Below, piece after piece: positions 1-10,761 of a DNA stretch of 64,000 nucleotides (positions are counted from its first letter, which is position 1; the number at the start of each line of letters is the position of its first letter). Source of the DNA: Selaginella moellendorffii (taxonomy: Eukaryota; Streptophyta; Lycopodiopsida; Selaginellales; Selaginellaceae); assembly GCF_000143415.4 (NCBI RefSeq), contig NW_003314268.1, forward strand, positions 936,703 through 1,000,702, in the 5' to 3' direction. Both the position numbers and the translations under genes were made by a program. The notes under the pieces were generated by a model. It worked only from the letters and a program-made list of their open reading frames with translations. It was not told the DNA's origin and made no database searches.

Positions 1-2908
1 TTTTAGTCTTTGCTTCTGCTTCCTGTGTCCCCCAAGTTTTAGATTTTCGAACCTACTATCGAACTTGCTCAATCCAATGACAATTGTTCAGTCCCACTTG
101 CTTCGATCTCTGACCTCTTACAGTTTCGCTGCTTCAAGTCCTAATTGCTCCACCTTGATTTGCTTTCTGTGATAGTCTTCTGGATCTCCGAAGTTTTTAA
201 CATACAAGGAGCGAGATGTTTTACTCTCGATTACAGCGGCCACTCCTAAGATGGTGAACAGACTATTTTCTAATAGAGTAGAAAACTTGAAGTTTTTTAC
301 TTACTAGTGGGCCAGAATAAGCAGCTCCTCAGCATAGTCTCCGGGATGTTTTATTTATTTAGTCTCGCAGATTACCTCGCAGACAAAAAACGCGGCCTCC
401 TACGAAGTTGGAGCTCAGAAGATTTCCAGCAGAGCAGAAAAACAACAAGAAAATACCACAAAGTGTGTGTCGCTGTAGGCCTTGAGAGCTTGCTTCTGCT
501 GTTTAACAACACGGATGAAAAAAATGGAAGAGGACGACTCTACGTACCCTCGGTTCAGATTGCTCGATTGTAAAGGTGGCCATTGCCTACTGTTGCTTCG
601 TGTTAGCGCTCCAGCAGATAAAAAATACCCACGTCAGAGGCAAACATCCGGTGAATCCGCACCACTGGCTCCAAGCAGCTTCATCGAGATCGAGATCGAG
701 ATCATTCCTTGATGATATAGTATCACCCAAGTACGATCCTGGACAGCGTTGAGCTCTCGTCACGTTTCCGTCAATTACTCAGCATCCCATCTTTTGCTCC
801 ATGCCAAAGTTTGATGGACTGCCAGAGCTCGGCTGGCCGACTGCTCCGCCTGGAGCGCCGCTTTCGACTTCTTGTGCTGCTCCATCGTCTTGGATACCTC
901 CGAAACTTTGGAGTCAAGTGAGAATTTCTCCTCGAGAGGGTTGGTCTTCGCTTGACTTAAGCTGGTAGCTCAAACTTGGTGCTTTGGAGGCCTGCTACTG
1001 TTTCCCTGTGCTGCTCGACCTGCTCGGAGATTTCGATATACTCCCAAGTTTTCCTGCATTTGACGGCCTCAAGCTGACCAACCCTTGCAGCCGGTTTCTC
1101 GAGCTCATTTCTCGTTCCTTCGACGTGCTTAGAACCTCTCGGACAGTTTGTTCGTGTTCTCTTCTCAGGGAATCGGCTTATTCTTCCGCCACTTCAGGCC
1201 TAGGCATCGGAGCTTCGTGCTGAGAACCTCGAGTGGAAGGACGCATGGACAGAGCTTGAGGAGAGGCATGCGAAGCCAGATGGCCTGGTAAACTCTGCAA
1301 CAGCTTCTGCGTTCGATGACTCCTCTAAAACTAGTCCTTTCGTCTTAAAGTTCGCTCCAGCAGATACCAGACTGCACGTCAGAGGCGAACAGCAGCAGTC
1401 CTGTGAATCCTTCCAATCGCTCCACCGTCACAAGCAGCGTCATCAAGATAATCTTCTTGCCATCATCATCTTCTTGAGTTCCCTTGCAGCAACCTGCCAC
1501 TGAGTTCCTTGCTGATACTATCATCCGAGCAGCTGTACGAGCATTCCTGGACAGGGTTGGAGTTTCAAAGTCTCCGCTCTAGCAAATGACAGAGAACGTC
1601 GAGCGTAGTCTGTCTTATAGTCTCCGCAGCATCTCTCTGAATCCGATATCCCCCACCGTCACGAGCAGCTTCAGCTAGATCATATTCTCGCCATCTTGCA
1701 TCGTTCCTCGCTGAAGCTGTGGACAGCCTTGGAGCATTATACCGCAGCAGCACCTCCTGAATCATCTCCGTCGACTGGGAAGCTGATCAGATAGACCCCA
1801 GACAAGTCCAACTTTATAGTCGTTGAACACCAGCCTCCTTAGGTGCTTGACTGGAGAGCTTTGACCAGAGTGCAAGCTCGATTCTTGAGTTTCCTTGCAG
1901 CAATCTCGTCTTGATCCCTTCCTAAGCTGCATCCTCGTTCTCGCCATCATCTCTTCTTGAGTTTCACTCGGAGCTGCTCAACTGGCCGGGGATGTTGCTT
2001 GCAGTGGCATACATCCCAGCTTGCGTACTCTGATTGAAGAGGAAGCTCTCCAGCAAAGAGCAGTGATTCTCGAGCAGTGACAAAACACCGTCCACTCCTG
2101 TTTCCAGTCTCGTTTCCAGTCTTGTATTCTCGTCGTTCCTTGCTGATAATCCTCCGACCATGTTGAGAGAAACCATGACCACAACCATCCCTTCCCTCGA
2201 CATTGGCTTCCGCGAGCGAAGTCACCCCAGCTCTCTACAACAAACACGGGAGTTATTGGCAAACCGCCCGAATCCAAAAACTAACGAAAAGAAAAGCTTG
2301 CCTGTCTTCTCCAGAATTCTCGGACGAAGTCGTCTCCCGCGCGATCACAGATCTCCTTGGCCACTTTCACAAACACCATTTTGCCGGATTTGCTCTTCCT
2401 CCACGGCTTCGATTCTTCAGGGATTTTATCCAACTCCCTCTGAATCCTCCGCGCTCTCTGGATCCTTACGCTGTCGCTAGATTTTCCGTTCAGTTCTTCG
2501 TACGTCAACTCGGCGAGCCTGATCAGAAGCTCCAATGCGCGGCAGCTCCAGGTGGCCCCCTCCTCGACCTCAACCACGTCCTCGTCCCTGACCTCGTCGT
2601 CGATCTTCTGGCTGCTCTCCTTCCTCTTTAGCTCTCTCGACGCCTCGTGAAGAGCTTCCAGGCGCCGGAACTCCAGAAAGCCCCCTCGCCCATCCTGGAG
2701 ATGGCACTCAGTCGGCTGCTGCGTGCCGTCGGGGAGAATGATCTGCGCTGATGGAGAGAAGCGAACAGTCTTGGGCCTGGAACCTGGAAGTCCGAGAGAC
2801 AGTGGTTAAGTCACGGAAGAAAGGACGAGAAAGAGACAAACCAGACCGGCTGGCTTGATTGGCTGCTCCTTTTGCTTGTTTTCTGGCTCTTGATCCTTGG
2901 TTGGCTGC
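1..2908 (-). repeat. Inverted arm A of the charged-protein gene family
   Basis: Read on the minus strand, this stretch matches the plus strand from about 56870 to 59860 almost base for base, including non-coding parts, and runs off the left edge of the window. It carries exon 2, exon 3 and the decayed coiled-coil tail of the family, but lacks the N-terminal part of exon 1. Homology stops near 2908, where ordinary AT-rich sequence begins. The two arms face each other about 54 kb apart. A few substitutions and two small deletions near 2840-2860 separate them, so the duplication is recent or has been homogenised. Confidence 0.85.
1947..2908 (-). pseudogene. 5'-truncated copy A of the charged coiled-coil gene
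   Basis: Exon 2 occupies 2783 down to 2302 and exon 3 occupies 2234 down to 1947, the same lengths as in the copy at 56102. Exon 2 encodes the conserved region ending in an EF-x-RRQ motif, preceded by YEELNGKSSD. The upstream exon is cut at about 2908, so the start codon and most of the Glu/Lys-rich part are missing. Around 2840-2860 two deletions relative to the other arm remove the GT donor of intron 1, so the first intron could not be spliced normally. Intron 2 begins GC rather than GT, as in the other arm. I do not recognise the protein family. I call it a pseudogene because start and donor are missing. Confidence 0.7.
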
Positions 2909-3283
2909 TCCTTATTTTGTGATGAAACCTAATGAAAGTAAGACATTATACCTAAAAAAGAACAAATAAAAAGTTTTATTTCTACTAAATTCAATGTCAT
3001 ATAACAGTTTCAAAAAGCAAATTGGTGGCAGAAGTATGTGTGCTTGGTAACAAGATGCAGCTCAACTGCAAACATGAACAAAATTGACTTTGCATTTTCC
3101 TGCATGACATAAAGCATAAGTTTTAAGGAGAATGATAGGCACTTACCTTGTGAATTCAATGCTCTTGAAGTTTTGTTATGTCAGGAAGTTTGCATGTCAA
3201 GAATGGCACATCTAGGGTAAACATCTAAACATTCACCAACAAAGAAAACGCATAAAGACTATTTACTTACTATAGCTACCGTC
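2909..3283. other. AT-rich intergenic stretch
   Basis: No open frame, repeat or RNA gene is visible here. It lies between the broken 5' end of arm A and a leucine-rich-repeat exon remnant, and may contain an intron of that gene. Confidence 0.4.
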
Positions 3284-3445
3284 TCATTTCTTTGTGAAAA
3301 GTTTTCGGAGGTCAGATGGTATCTGGTAGTTGGTTTGATCAGCACTCTCAAGCTGGAAGCATTCTGGAACAAGTCCCTGGAGCTGGTTTCTACTCACGTC
3401 TAGATACTTGAGAGATGAGAGTGTGTAAACATCTTCCGGGATAGA
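3284..3445 (-). pseudogene. Orphan terminal exon of a leucine-rich repeat protein
   Basis: On the minus strand a good acceptor (TTGGCAG) at 3446-3450 is followed by a 54-codon frame ending in TGA at 3284. The peptide begins SIPEDVYTLSSLKYLDVS and continues with RNQLQGLVPECF, a clear plant-type LRR (LxxLxLxxNxLxxxIP spacing). It then ends in a short charged tail. No upstream LRR exons are visible, because the family gene B begins within 40 bp. A strongly decayed copy of the same exon lies at about 25370-25555, upstream of the duplicated block. This suggests the LRR piece was part of the segmental duplication. Which LRR gene it came from cannot be told. Confidence 0.55.
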
Positions 3446-3541
3446 CTGCCAAGAAATGTGGATTAGACTAAACGAACGCATTAAAGTGAAATAGATTTAG
3501 TAAGGGTTAGGGCATTAAAGGCATTTTGCAAAGGGCAAGCT

Positions 3542-5242
3542 ATGGCGCGAACAGAGCAGGAGCGCAGTGGATGCGTCACAGGTTTGTGGTCTCTCTTTCG
3601 ACCAAAAAAGGCGCACAAGGGCGACAACAAGGTCCACCCGGAAGCCATGGACGCGGCGGCCTCGAAGCTGAAGGTCCAAGATCGTGTCTGTGAGGCCGTC
3701 TCGGGAGAAGCCATGGACGCCGCCGCCTTGAAGTTGAAGGAACTCAGGCACGAGGTGAAAATCGTCTTAGAAGCGATACGACAGGAGCGAGGGCACAAGG
3801 AGCCGATCAAGCCGATCAAGCCGGAACAAGAGAAAGAGGACGAAGAGGAGAATCAAGAGAAGAAAGCGGAGCAGCTGAAGGAAGAGAAGACAGCCGAGCA
3901 GGTGAACGAGGAGGAGAAAGAAGCCGATCAGATGAAGCCGATGAAGCTGGAACAAGAGGAGGAAAAGGAAGCCGAGAAGCAGCTGAAGGAGGAGGAGCAA
4001 GAGAAGAAAGCTGAGCAGCTGAGCGAGGAGGAGCAGGAGAAAGAAGCCGATGAGACGAAGGAACTCAGGCGCGAGGTGAAACAGGAGCAAGGTCACAAGG
4101 AGCAGCCGCAGCTGGAACGAGAGGAGAAGAATCAGCCGAATCAGCCGATCAAGCCAATCAAGCCGATGAAGCAAGAGCAGGAACAGGAGGAGGAGCAGCG
4201 GATGAAGCCGATGAAGCAGCAGCTGGAACAAGAGGAGGAGCAGATGATCAAGCCGATCAAGCAGCCTCTGGAACGGGAAGACGATCAAGAGCAGATGAAG
4301 CAGCAGGAGAATGACAAGCCCAAGCAGGAGGAGCAGCGACCCAAGCCAATTCTACTGCCAGCCGGGGGTCGTCGTCCAGGTATGGTTCCTTTTGCTTCTC
4401 GCATTCTTCTTCTACTGTGACTCACGATGGCCTTCTGGACTTGCAGGTTCCAGGCCGAAGATGGTTCGCTTCTCTTCCTCAGCGGAGGACATTCTTCCCG
4501 ACGGCACCCGACGGCGGAGTGAAACCCATCTTAGCGATGGCCGAGGGGGCTATGTTGAGTTCGCGTATCTCGAAGCTTTCCACAAGGCAAACCGGTGGCT
4601 AAACCAGAGGGGAAAAACCGAGAAGAAGATCCGCAGCTTGGAAGAGGAAAAGCGCGAGGAAACAGAAGAGGAGAAGCACGAGGAAAAGTCTTGGAGTGTT
4701 AGCGCGCTCCGGATTCTGATCAGACTCACCGAGCAGCTTTACGAGGAGCTCAACGGCAAATCCAGCGACCGAGAGAGGATCAAGCGAGCGCGGAAGATGA
4801 TGAGGCTCCAGAAAATGCTGGATAGGATCCCGAGTGAGAGGAAACCGTGGAAGAAGCTTCAGTCCGGCGAGGTGGTCTTCGTGAAGGAGGCAAAAGAACT
4901 ATATGATCGTGCGGGGAGAGATTTTGTTGCCGAATTCAAGAGGAGACAGGTAAGTTTGATATACCTTCCAGATTCCAGATGGCCGTTTGCTAATAACTTC
5001 CGTGTTTGTTGTAGAGAGCTGGAGTGAACGATGATTGTTTGTTTTGTCCGAACCATGATGGCGAGAAGATGATCGGCCGGGCTGGGGTGAACTCTAAGAC
5101 GACTAGACCCTGGGTTTACCTGAGAAGAGAACACGAGCAAACTGTTCTAAGCACGTCAAAGAAACGAGAAATGAAGTTGGCTCCGAGCTCGAGAAGTTGG
5201 CTGCAAGGATTGGTCAACTGGAGGCCAGTGCTCGGACTCTAG
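3542..5242 (+). CDS. Glu/Lys/Gln-rich charged protein, family copy B
   Basis: Predicted three-exon gene: 3542-4379, 4447-4949 and 5015-5242, giving about 522 residues. Introns of 67 and 65 nt have GT-AG ends and keep the frame. The N terminus (MARTEQER, then LWSLFRPKKAHKGD) is followed by about 230 residues of imperfect Glu/Lys/Gln repeats with recurring IKPIKP and MKPMK units. Next come a DGRGGYVEF motif and a region of about 85 residues (YEELNGKSSD to EFKRRQ) with predicted helical, charged character. The start is fixed by identity with the copies at 27382 and 56102. Exon 3 ends in a frame that may be shifted relative to an older coiled-coil reading. I do not recognise the family or any enzymatic motif. 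No signal peptide or membrane segment is visible. Confidence 0.6.
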
Positions 5243-7560
5243 CATCGGAGAAGCCAACTCTCAAGAGTCAAATCCAGAAGTTGGATCTCCAAGCAAGTTG
5301 AGCAGCACACAGGTCACTAAAGCTATAGACCATCGACCTTCTCGAGAACTCGACTCCAAAGGTTCGCAGCTGTCCGAGACGTAAAAGTGGTGGGTGACGA
5401 CCGTGTCTCGGGGCTCGAGGCGGAGAAGTCCATCACACTTTGGGCCTCTAAACAGGCCAGCGACCAGCCTCCACACTCTTCTAAGTCAAGAGAAGATCAA
5501 TGGATCAAATTGGACTACACTCTACAGTGTCTGGAGCAAGGAGGGATCTATCTTATCAGCTTTCCAGTGGACGGAGATGATTCAGGAGCGTCTGCTACGG
5601 TAAGGCTGTCCATGATAGTAGTGAGGAACGACGTAAACCAGTGCCAGATGGCTGCAAAATGTGGAGAAGACAATATTGCTGAAGCTGATCGTGACTAAGG
5701 AGAAGCCCCAGGGGATAATGGCTGATGGAGTCGAATCCGCTGCACGAGATGTGGAGCTCTCGGCGAGGAGCACGTCGAGAAGAGGATGGCGGAGTTTGGA
5801 AGCTCAAAGGTGAGCCTGGAGAAGCAAGTAACTGGCAGCTGATGGAGAGGATCACGGGGCTCGAGGTGCTGGAGGAGAGAGAGACGTGCCAGATTGAACG
5901 AGGAGCTCTGAAGGATGAAGAAGACAAGCCGAGGAGAACCAATGAGAGAGCACATGAAGTGCCGAGCTCCAGAGGTCAGATGGACGCTACATGCGACAAT
6001 AAGGAGCATCTGGCTTTGCAGGGAGCTGTGTTTTTGCGTGGTTCCGCTCGAGCTTCTCAGCACGATCAAGGCCTGAAGTGGCGGAAGCATTCCCTAACTG
6101 TCAGAGGTTTTAAGCACGTCGAAGAAACGAGAATGGAAGTTCGAGAAGTAACCAGCTCTCGAGAGTCAAATCCAGAACAGAGGTGCAAGCCAAGTATATT
6201 GAAATCTCTGGCAGCTCGAGCAGCACAGGGAAGCAGTAGCAAGCCTCCAAAGCACCAGAGACTAGTCTCCACACTCTTCTAAGCCAAGAGAAGATCAACC
6301 TCTTCTAGGAGATATGCTCCTCGACTCCAAAGTTTTGGAGCTGTCCAAGACGGTGGCCGAGATGAAGCAGCCCAAGCTGTCGAAAGTGGCGGGCTCTGGC
6401 ATGGAGCAGAGTCCATCAAACGTTGGCGTGAGAACAGCGAGATGAAGGAGAAGATGAGATGCCGAGACGGATCAAGATAAAGCTCTCTAGTTGACGGAAA
6501 CGGGACGAGAGCTTCAATGCTGTCCAGGATCGCTCTTACAGGTGCTTGGATGATAGAAGATGATGATGGCAAGATGATCTCGAACTCGAAGAAGCTGCTT
6601 GTGGCGGTGGAGCCAGAGGGTCGGATTCACAAAGACTGAAAAACGGCTGATGTTCACCTCTGACATGTGGAGACTACAAGAGCTGGAGCGAACTCCAAGA
6701 TGAAGCAACAGTCATAAAGACAGAAGATCGGACGAGTTTCATGGAACGTGGAAGCTGGTGCAAAGGTTACTAGGCAATTCAGAGGTTCAATGGCCACCTT
6801 TACAATCGAGCAATCTTGACCGAGGGTACGTAGAGTCATTTGTTTCCATTCATTTTATCCCAGGAGAAGCAAGCTACAGTGACACACAAATTGTGATGGT
6901 AGCTCCTTTAGTATCAGCAACAAATCCTATGGTATTTTTTTTGTTTTTTCTTTTCTGCTCTGGTGGAATATCTTCTGCGGTCCAACTTGGTCCAGATCGT
7001 AGGAGGCCGTCTTCGAGACTAAATAAATAAAACATCTCAGAGACTACGCTAAGGAGCTGGTTATTCTGGCCAACTTGTGAGTATAACCTTGAGAGATTAT
7101 GTTTGTTTTCTATTTAGAAAATAGTCTGACTTTGGTCCAGATCATAGGAGGCCGCCAGAAGAATATGTAAATGAGGGTGGAGCAGGACTTGAAGCAGCGA
7201 AAGATAAAGCCAGCGTCAGAGATCATAAGAATTGTGGAAGGGAAAAGCGTAAGTTGATTTTAAAACTTGGAGACAAAGGGAGCAGGCTGAAACAGCTAAG
7301 ATCGAGCAGCAAAGATTGAGCAGCTTAAAGACGAAAAATTTCTTAAACCAAGCAGGGACAGCAGCTTGAAAAATTGAAGTATTAATTTCGCCCAGCACCA
7401 GCTTCAAAAAGCAAAGAGGCAGCAGCTAAAGAGCAGTGACAAGTTTGATCAAGCAGAGCAGCAGAATAGTTGATAGTTTTTTTTCATATCATTTTCTTTG
7501 ATTTAGCTGTAAAATGGATTTAATGTTCAAATTTATAATGTTTCAATCTCTGAAAGGTCC
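5243..7560 (+). pseudogene. Decayed coiled-coil 3' part of family copy B
   Basis: Downstream of the predicted stop, short plus-strand pieces in changing frames resemble a long coiled coil, for example AARIGQLEASARTLASEK near 5190-5250 and LDSKVLELSKTVAEMKQ near 6320-6370. The same pieces occur in copy C (about 29040-30900) and, better preserved, in copy E (58756-59061). Stops and frameshifts interrupt every frame. I infer that the ancestral gene had several more coiled-coil exons, and that the present reading frame ends early. Some of it may be 3' UTR. Confidence 0.5.
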
Positions 7561-7605
7561 GAGATCCGACTTTGATCCTAGCAACAAGATGATACCTAGA
7601 GCACA

Positions 7606-7779
7606 CTAGGGCTTGGCGGCGCGGCCGCTTGGCAAGGCATCCCCCAAAAAACTCGTGAACTTTACCATGTAGGCCGAGTATTTGCAATGTCTAGACTTGA
7701 GGATCTTCTTGTACGTTCGCAAGGATTCCTGATAAGTTTGTCCTCGTAACTTGATTAGAAAATGGAAAAGCAAATCCAG
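7606..7779 (-). pseudogene. Terminal exon of convergent gene X (block B)
   Basis: On the minus strand an AG acceptor precedes a 58-codon frame ending in TAG. The peptide contains LIKLRGQTYQESLRTYKK and ends with DALPSGRAAKP. The matching exon in block C (31168-31353) has 62 codons, and the two differ by a clean 12-nt in-frame indel plus substitutions. This pattern is compatible with coding constraint at some time. Upstream exons between 7820 and 8050 are damaged. I do not recognise the protein. It converges on the charged-protein gene in both blocks. Confidence 0.45.
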
Positions 7780-8748
7780 CTCAGGAAAATAAGATTCTTA
7801 CGTAGTTTGGATAGGGAAGGTGTTCAACTTTCTAGGCACCCAAAGAGTCTGAGAACACGACACCACGTTAGAGCAAGAACTCAGGAGCTAATATGTACGC
7901 ACCTCCAGTTGTTCCATATGGTATAAAGCCATTTGACTTGGTCTAGAAGGTTCTGAAAAGGCTTGCCCAGTCAAGTTTTACCTCCTTCCAGACTGTCAAA
8001 GTCGTTACCATTGTATGGGAAAAAACTAAATTTCTGCACGTTGCGATCAATAAAACTTGTAAGATTGCTGTACATGAGCATCAAAGAAAGCTTCAAATCA
8101 TAAACGAGAGTCTAAAGGCCATTGCGTTCGTAACAATTGGTGAGAGCCTTCACCTCTGCAATTTCTTGCACTTAGTTTGATAGATAGATCAGCAATGCAA
8201 CTTTTTACCAACACATAAGCACTCTTTTAGATACACTTGTCTTATTTTGGTTATTATAAATAAAAGTTCATACTAAATACTGATTAAATTGAGAATTCTC
8301 CATATTTTGTAATCCAAGTAGAAATTTGATTATTAATTGACTCCTTTTACTCTTTACATTTAGCCTTTGACATTTTTCTTTATTTAGTTTTTATGTTGCA
8401 AGTATATTATTTATGGGTTCTACAAGAATGCTAATATTTAAAGAAATTGTTATTTGTAATAAAGTTTTATTACTTTCACTATTATGTTATTTTTGAGAAA
8501 ATATTATAAGTTAATATATATTTAGTTACAGACACAATATAAAGGTATTCTTAAAACATAACACCAGACTTTTTTACAACTACTAAATTTTTACAATTGC
8601 ATTAGCTGATGATAATATATATTTTATCTAAAAAACATTTAAATGATGATATTTTAAAATTCTCAACATATCAATTAATTTTAAATTTTTTATAGTAAGT
8701 TGTACAATAAAATTAGTAAAAATTTACATAACTTAAATAAATAAAAAT

Positions 8749-9440
8749 TAATTTGAATATATCTAATACTTAACTTTGTTACCTTGAAATTGTAAAATTT
8801 ATGTAAGTATTAAATTAATCTATTTAGATAAAAGCTTAAATGTTTTGGCCAAATATTTATTTTGGTATATATATTATTATTATAACATTGAAAAATGATG
8901 AATTATTATAAAATTATAATTAAAATATTAAAATGACTTAAATTTGTTAAAATTAAAAGTTAACAAAGCTATTTTTATTATCCAGAATTGCCATTTGTTT
9001 TCATACCATGGAAGTTGTCAACTTATGTAAATAAGGTATCTGAAAAAATAATAGTGTGCTACAGATACACCATAAATATCCTTGAGTAGTAGAATATGTA
9101 AAATACTGACTCAATGTGAATTATGCTGAGAGCTACAAGTCATTGTATACTAACAAGGAATTTATAAGCAACCAAAGGAAACAACTTGAGAATAAATTTT
9201 TAGAGTTTTGAAATAAAAGGGAAAAACATATAAATAAAATTGCACTAATTTTTCAATCAATTAAAGGTGTTGAGATATTATGGAGTTATCTGAGTACTAC
9301 TGGGATGAATGACTTGTGAAAAAGTATATATTTAGGAGCTTACAAAATTTAGATTTTAAAATAGAAATAACTTTCCAAATATATTTTATTAAAATGGAAA
9401 ATAATAAAATATAATTTCAATAAAATATATAATTTCATTT
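8749..9440. other. AT-rich insertion flank specific to block B
   Basis: This very AT-rich stretch is absent from block C at the corresponding point (about 32580). It holds no gene. From 9163 to 9344 it contains a decayed TRIM LTR, listed separately. Confidence 0.5.
9163..9344 (+). mobile_element. Decayed solo LTR of TRIM family 1
   Basis: The sequence starts TATAAGCAACCAAAGG and ends GGAGCTTACA. It follows the 194-bp LTR of the TRIM at 14130 along its whole length, with many G-to-A and C-to-T differences. Flanks GAATT and AAATT may be the remains of a 5-bp target duplication. No second LTR is adjacent, so it is a solo LTR. Confidence 0.65.
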
Positions 9441-9595
9441 TGTGAGGGCCAAGTGTACGGCTACGATGCCGTATACTAATATTAGCGTAGTGGATTTTGG
9501 TAGCCGTCAGATTGGTTTCAATCCGGACCACTCGCTCCTGTATATAAGCTAGGGTTTTTGGGCTAATTGATATGCACATTTCTGTATTCCTCACA
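9441..9595 (+). repeat. 5' LTR of gypsy element
   Basis: 155 bp with TG...CA ends and short inverted termini TGTGAGG/CCTCACA. A TATATAAG box sits at 9541-9548, about 55 bp before the LTR end, and is a likely RNA polymerase II promoter. It differs from the 3' LTR at two bases. Confidence 0.95.
9541..9548 (+). promoter_or_regulatory. TATA box of the gypsy LTR
   Basis: TATATAAG followed by CTAGGGTTTTTGG. The same box is kept in the 3' LTR (about 14944) and in the decayed LTR at 15168, where much else has changed. Confidence 0.6.
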
Positions 9596-9828
9596 TTGGT
9601 GGAGGTGAGGGGCACTTTTGATTGTCCCTGGGGAGTGCTTGGATTTGGGATTTCAGTTTAGATCTAGCTTTTGCATTGTCTAGATCTAGCTTTTTCCATT
9701 TCCTTTCTTTTGTTCTTTCCTTTCAGGATTTTGGTTTAGATCTAGCTTTTTGCATTGTCTAGATCTACCATTTCTTTCCAGCTTTTTGTCATTTCTCTTC
9801 TTTTGCTCTTTCTTTTTCATTCATTTTC

Positions 9829-10761
9829 ATGGCCGATCCGCAATCTCCTCCTTTGACTCTAGAGCAGCAGTTGGTTCAATTGCTTGATGCTATGCGCTTG
9901 CAATTGAACAACCAAACTCAGTTGATGGCGGCGTTCACGGCACATGGTACAACTCCTCCTGCTTTTGGTGCCAATCCTCGCGTTCGGCCGGAGTTCTTTC
10001 GTGGGAATCCTGGGGATGATGTGTACCATTGGTTTGATCACTTCACGGTGATTGCCACATATCATTCTTGGGATGATGCTCGACGTTTGCGTGAGTTCCC
10101 CACATGTCTCCAAGGGACGGCATTGCAGTGGTACAATGGATTGAGCGCAGCTACTCGTGGCGATTGGGGTGTTCTTCCAGACGTCTTCAAACGCGCCTTC
10201 GGACATGCCGACAATTGTGATGATGCCTTCCAACAATTGCATCGTCTTCGCCAAGGGCCATCTGAGTCGGTGATGCAATTTGGCGTTCGTTTCCGAAGTC
10301 TTTTGCTTCGTGCGGAGCCAAATATGTCGGAGCGGATCAAGCTAGGAATGCTGTGGCCAGCGCTTCGTCAAGATCTTGTCGGACTTGTGCATGCACTTGC
10401 TCCTACCACTCTTGACGATGCTCTTCGCTTGGCACAACGTTATGAAACGTCGCCTCTTCCACTTCTTGCTACACGTCCTTCAGCTCCACTTCCTATGAGT
10501 GATGGTCCTGTTCCCATGGAGGTTGATGCTGCTGCTACTCGAGTCCAAAGACAAGGGCGAGGACGTGGTCGTGGCCGTGACGTTCGTTGTTGGGCGTGTG
10601 ATGAAGTTGGTCATACTTATCGGCGTTGTCGGCGCTTTCCGGATTGGCGACCTCCATTTCCTGGGTGGAGACCTTGGCGTCAGCAACGTCCCGTTGGTGC
10701 TGCTGCAGTGGAAGGTTTGGATACCGAGGTGCATTCGGGAAACGAGGAGTCGCGCGAGTAA
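9829..10761 (+). CDS. gag: Gypsy gag polyprotein
   Basis: 310 codons. After a Gln/Leu-rich N terminus comes the retrotransposon gag domain at about residues 60-200 (RPEFFRGNPGD, then WYNGLSAATRGDW and a C-terminal helical part). A basic Arg/Gly stretch is followed by a CCHC zinc knuckle at residues 254-267 (CWACDEVGHTYRRC) that binds the RNA genome. Gag forms the cytoplasmic particle. The frame is intact. It overlaps the protease frame, which is offset by -1, so the downstream proteins would need ribosomal frameshifting or another recoding route. Confidence 0.9.
   Translation: MADPQSPPLTLEQQLVQLLDAMRLQLNNQTQLMAAFTAHGTTPPAFGANPRVRPEFFRGNPGDDVYHWFDHFTVIATYHSWDDARRLREFPTCLQGTALQWYNGLSAATRGDWGVLPDVFKRAFGHADNCDDAFQQLHRLRQGPSESVMQFGVRFRSLLLRAEPNMSERIKLGMLWPALRQDLVGLVHALAPTTLDDALRLAQRYETSPLPLLATRPSAPLPMSDGPVPMEVDAAATRVQRQGRGRGRGRDVRCWACDEVGHTYRRCRRFPDWRPPFPGWRPWRQQRPVGAAAVEGLDTEVHSGNEESRE

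Larger units (their letters stand above)
3484..8748 (+). repeat. Segmental duplication block B (left half)
   Basis: This block is collinear with 27322-32580. It contains the complete charged-protein gene, its decayed coiled-coil tail, and the terminal exon of convergent gene X. The left boundary is a shared motif (GTGAAATAGATTTAGTAAGG, then GTTAGGGCATT) also found at 27322, 50590 and, with changes, 56050. The right boundary at about 8748 is where block B carries a 6.6-kb insertion that block C lacks. Homology resumes at about 15350. Coding exons are clearly better conserved between the blocks than the AT-rich flanks. Confidence 0.85.

Noticed and set aside
3767-4288. Leu-rich minus-strand open frame of 173 codons (and its twin at 27595-28089)
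   Set aside because: It is the antisense of the Glu/Lys/Gln repeat part of exon 1: CTT/CTC codons arise from GAG/AAG. No start context or splice logic.
5725-6282. 185-codon plus-strand frame in the tail of copy B
   Set aside because: Not in the frame of the coiled-coil pieces and not conserved in length in block C. Kept as part of the decayed tail.
3484-8748. Charged-protein blocks as Helitrons or DNA transposons
   Set aside because: I found no TC start with a CTRR hairpin end, no terminal inverted repeats and no target duplications at the block edges. Segmental duplication explains the data.
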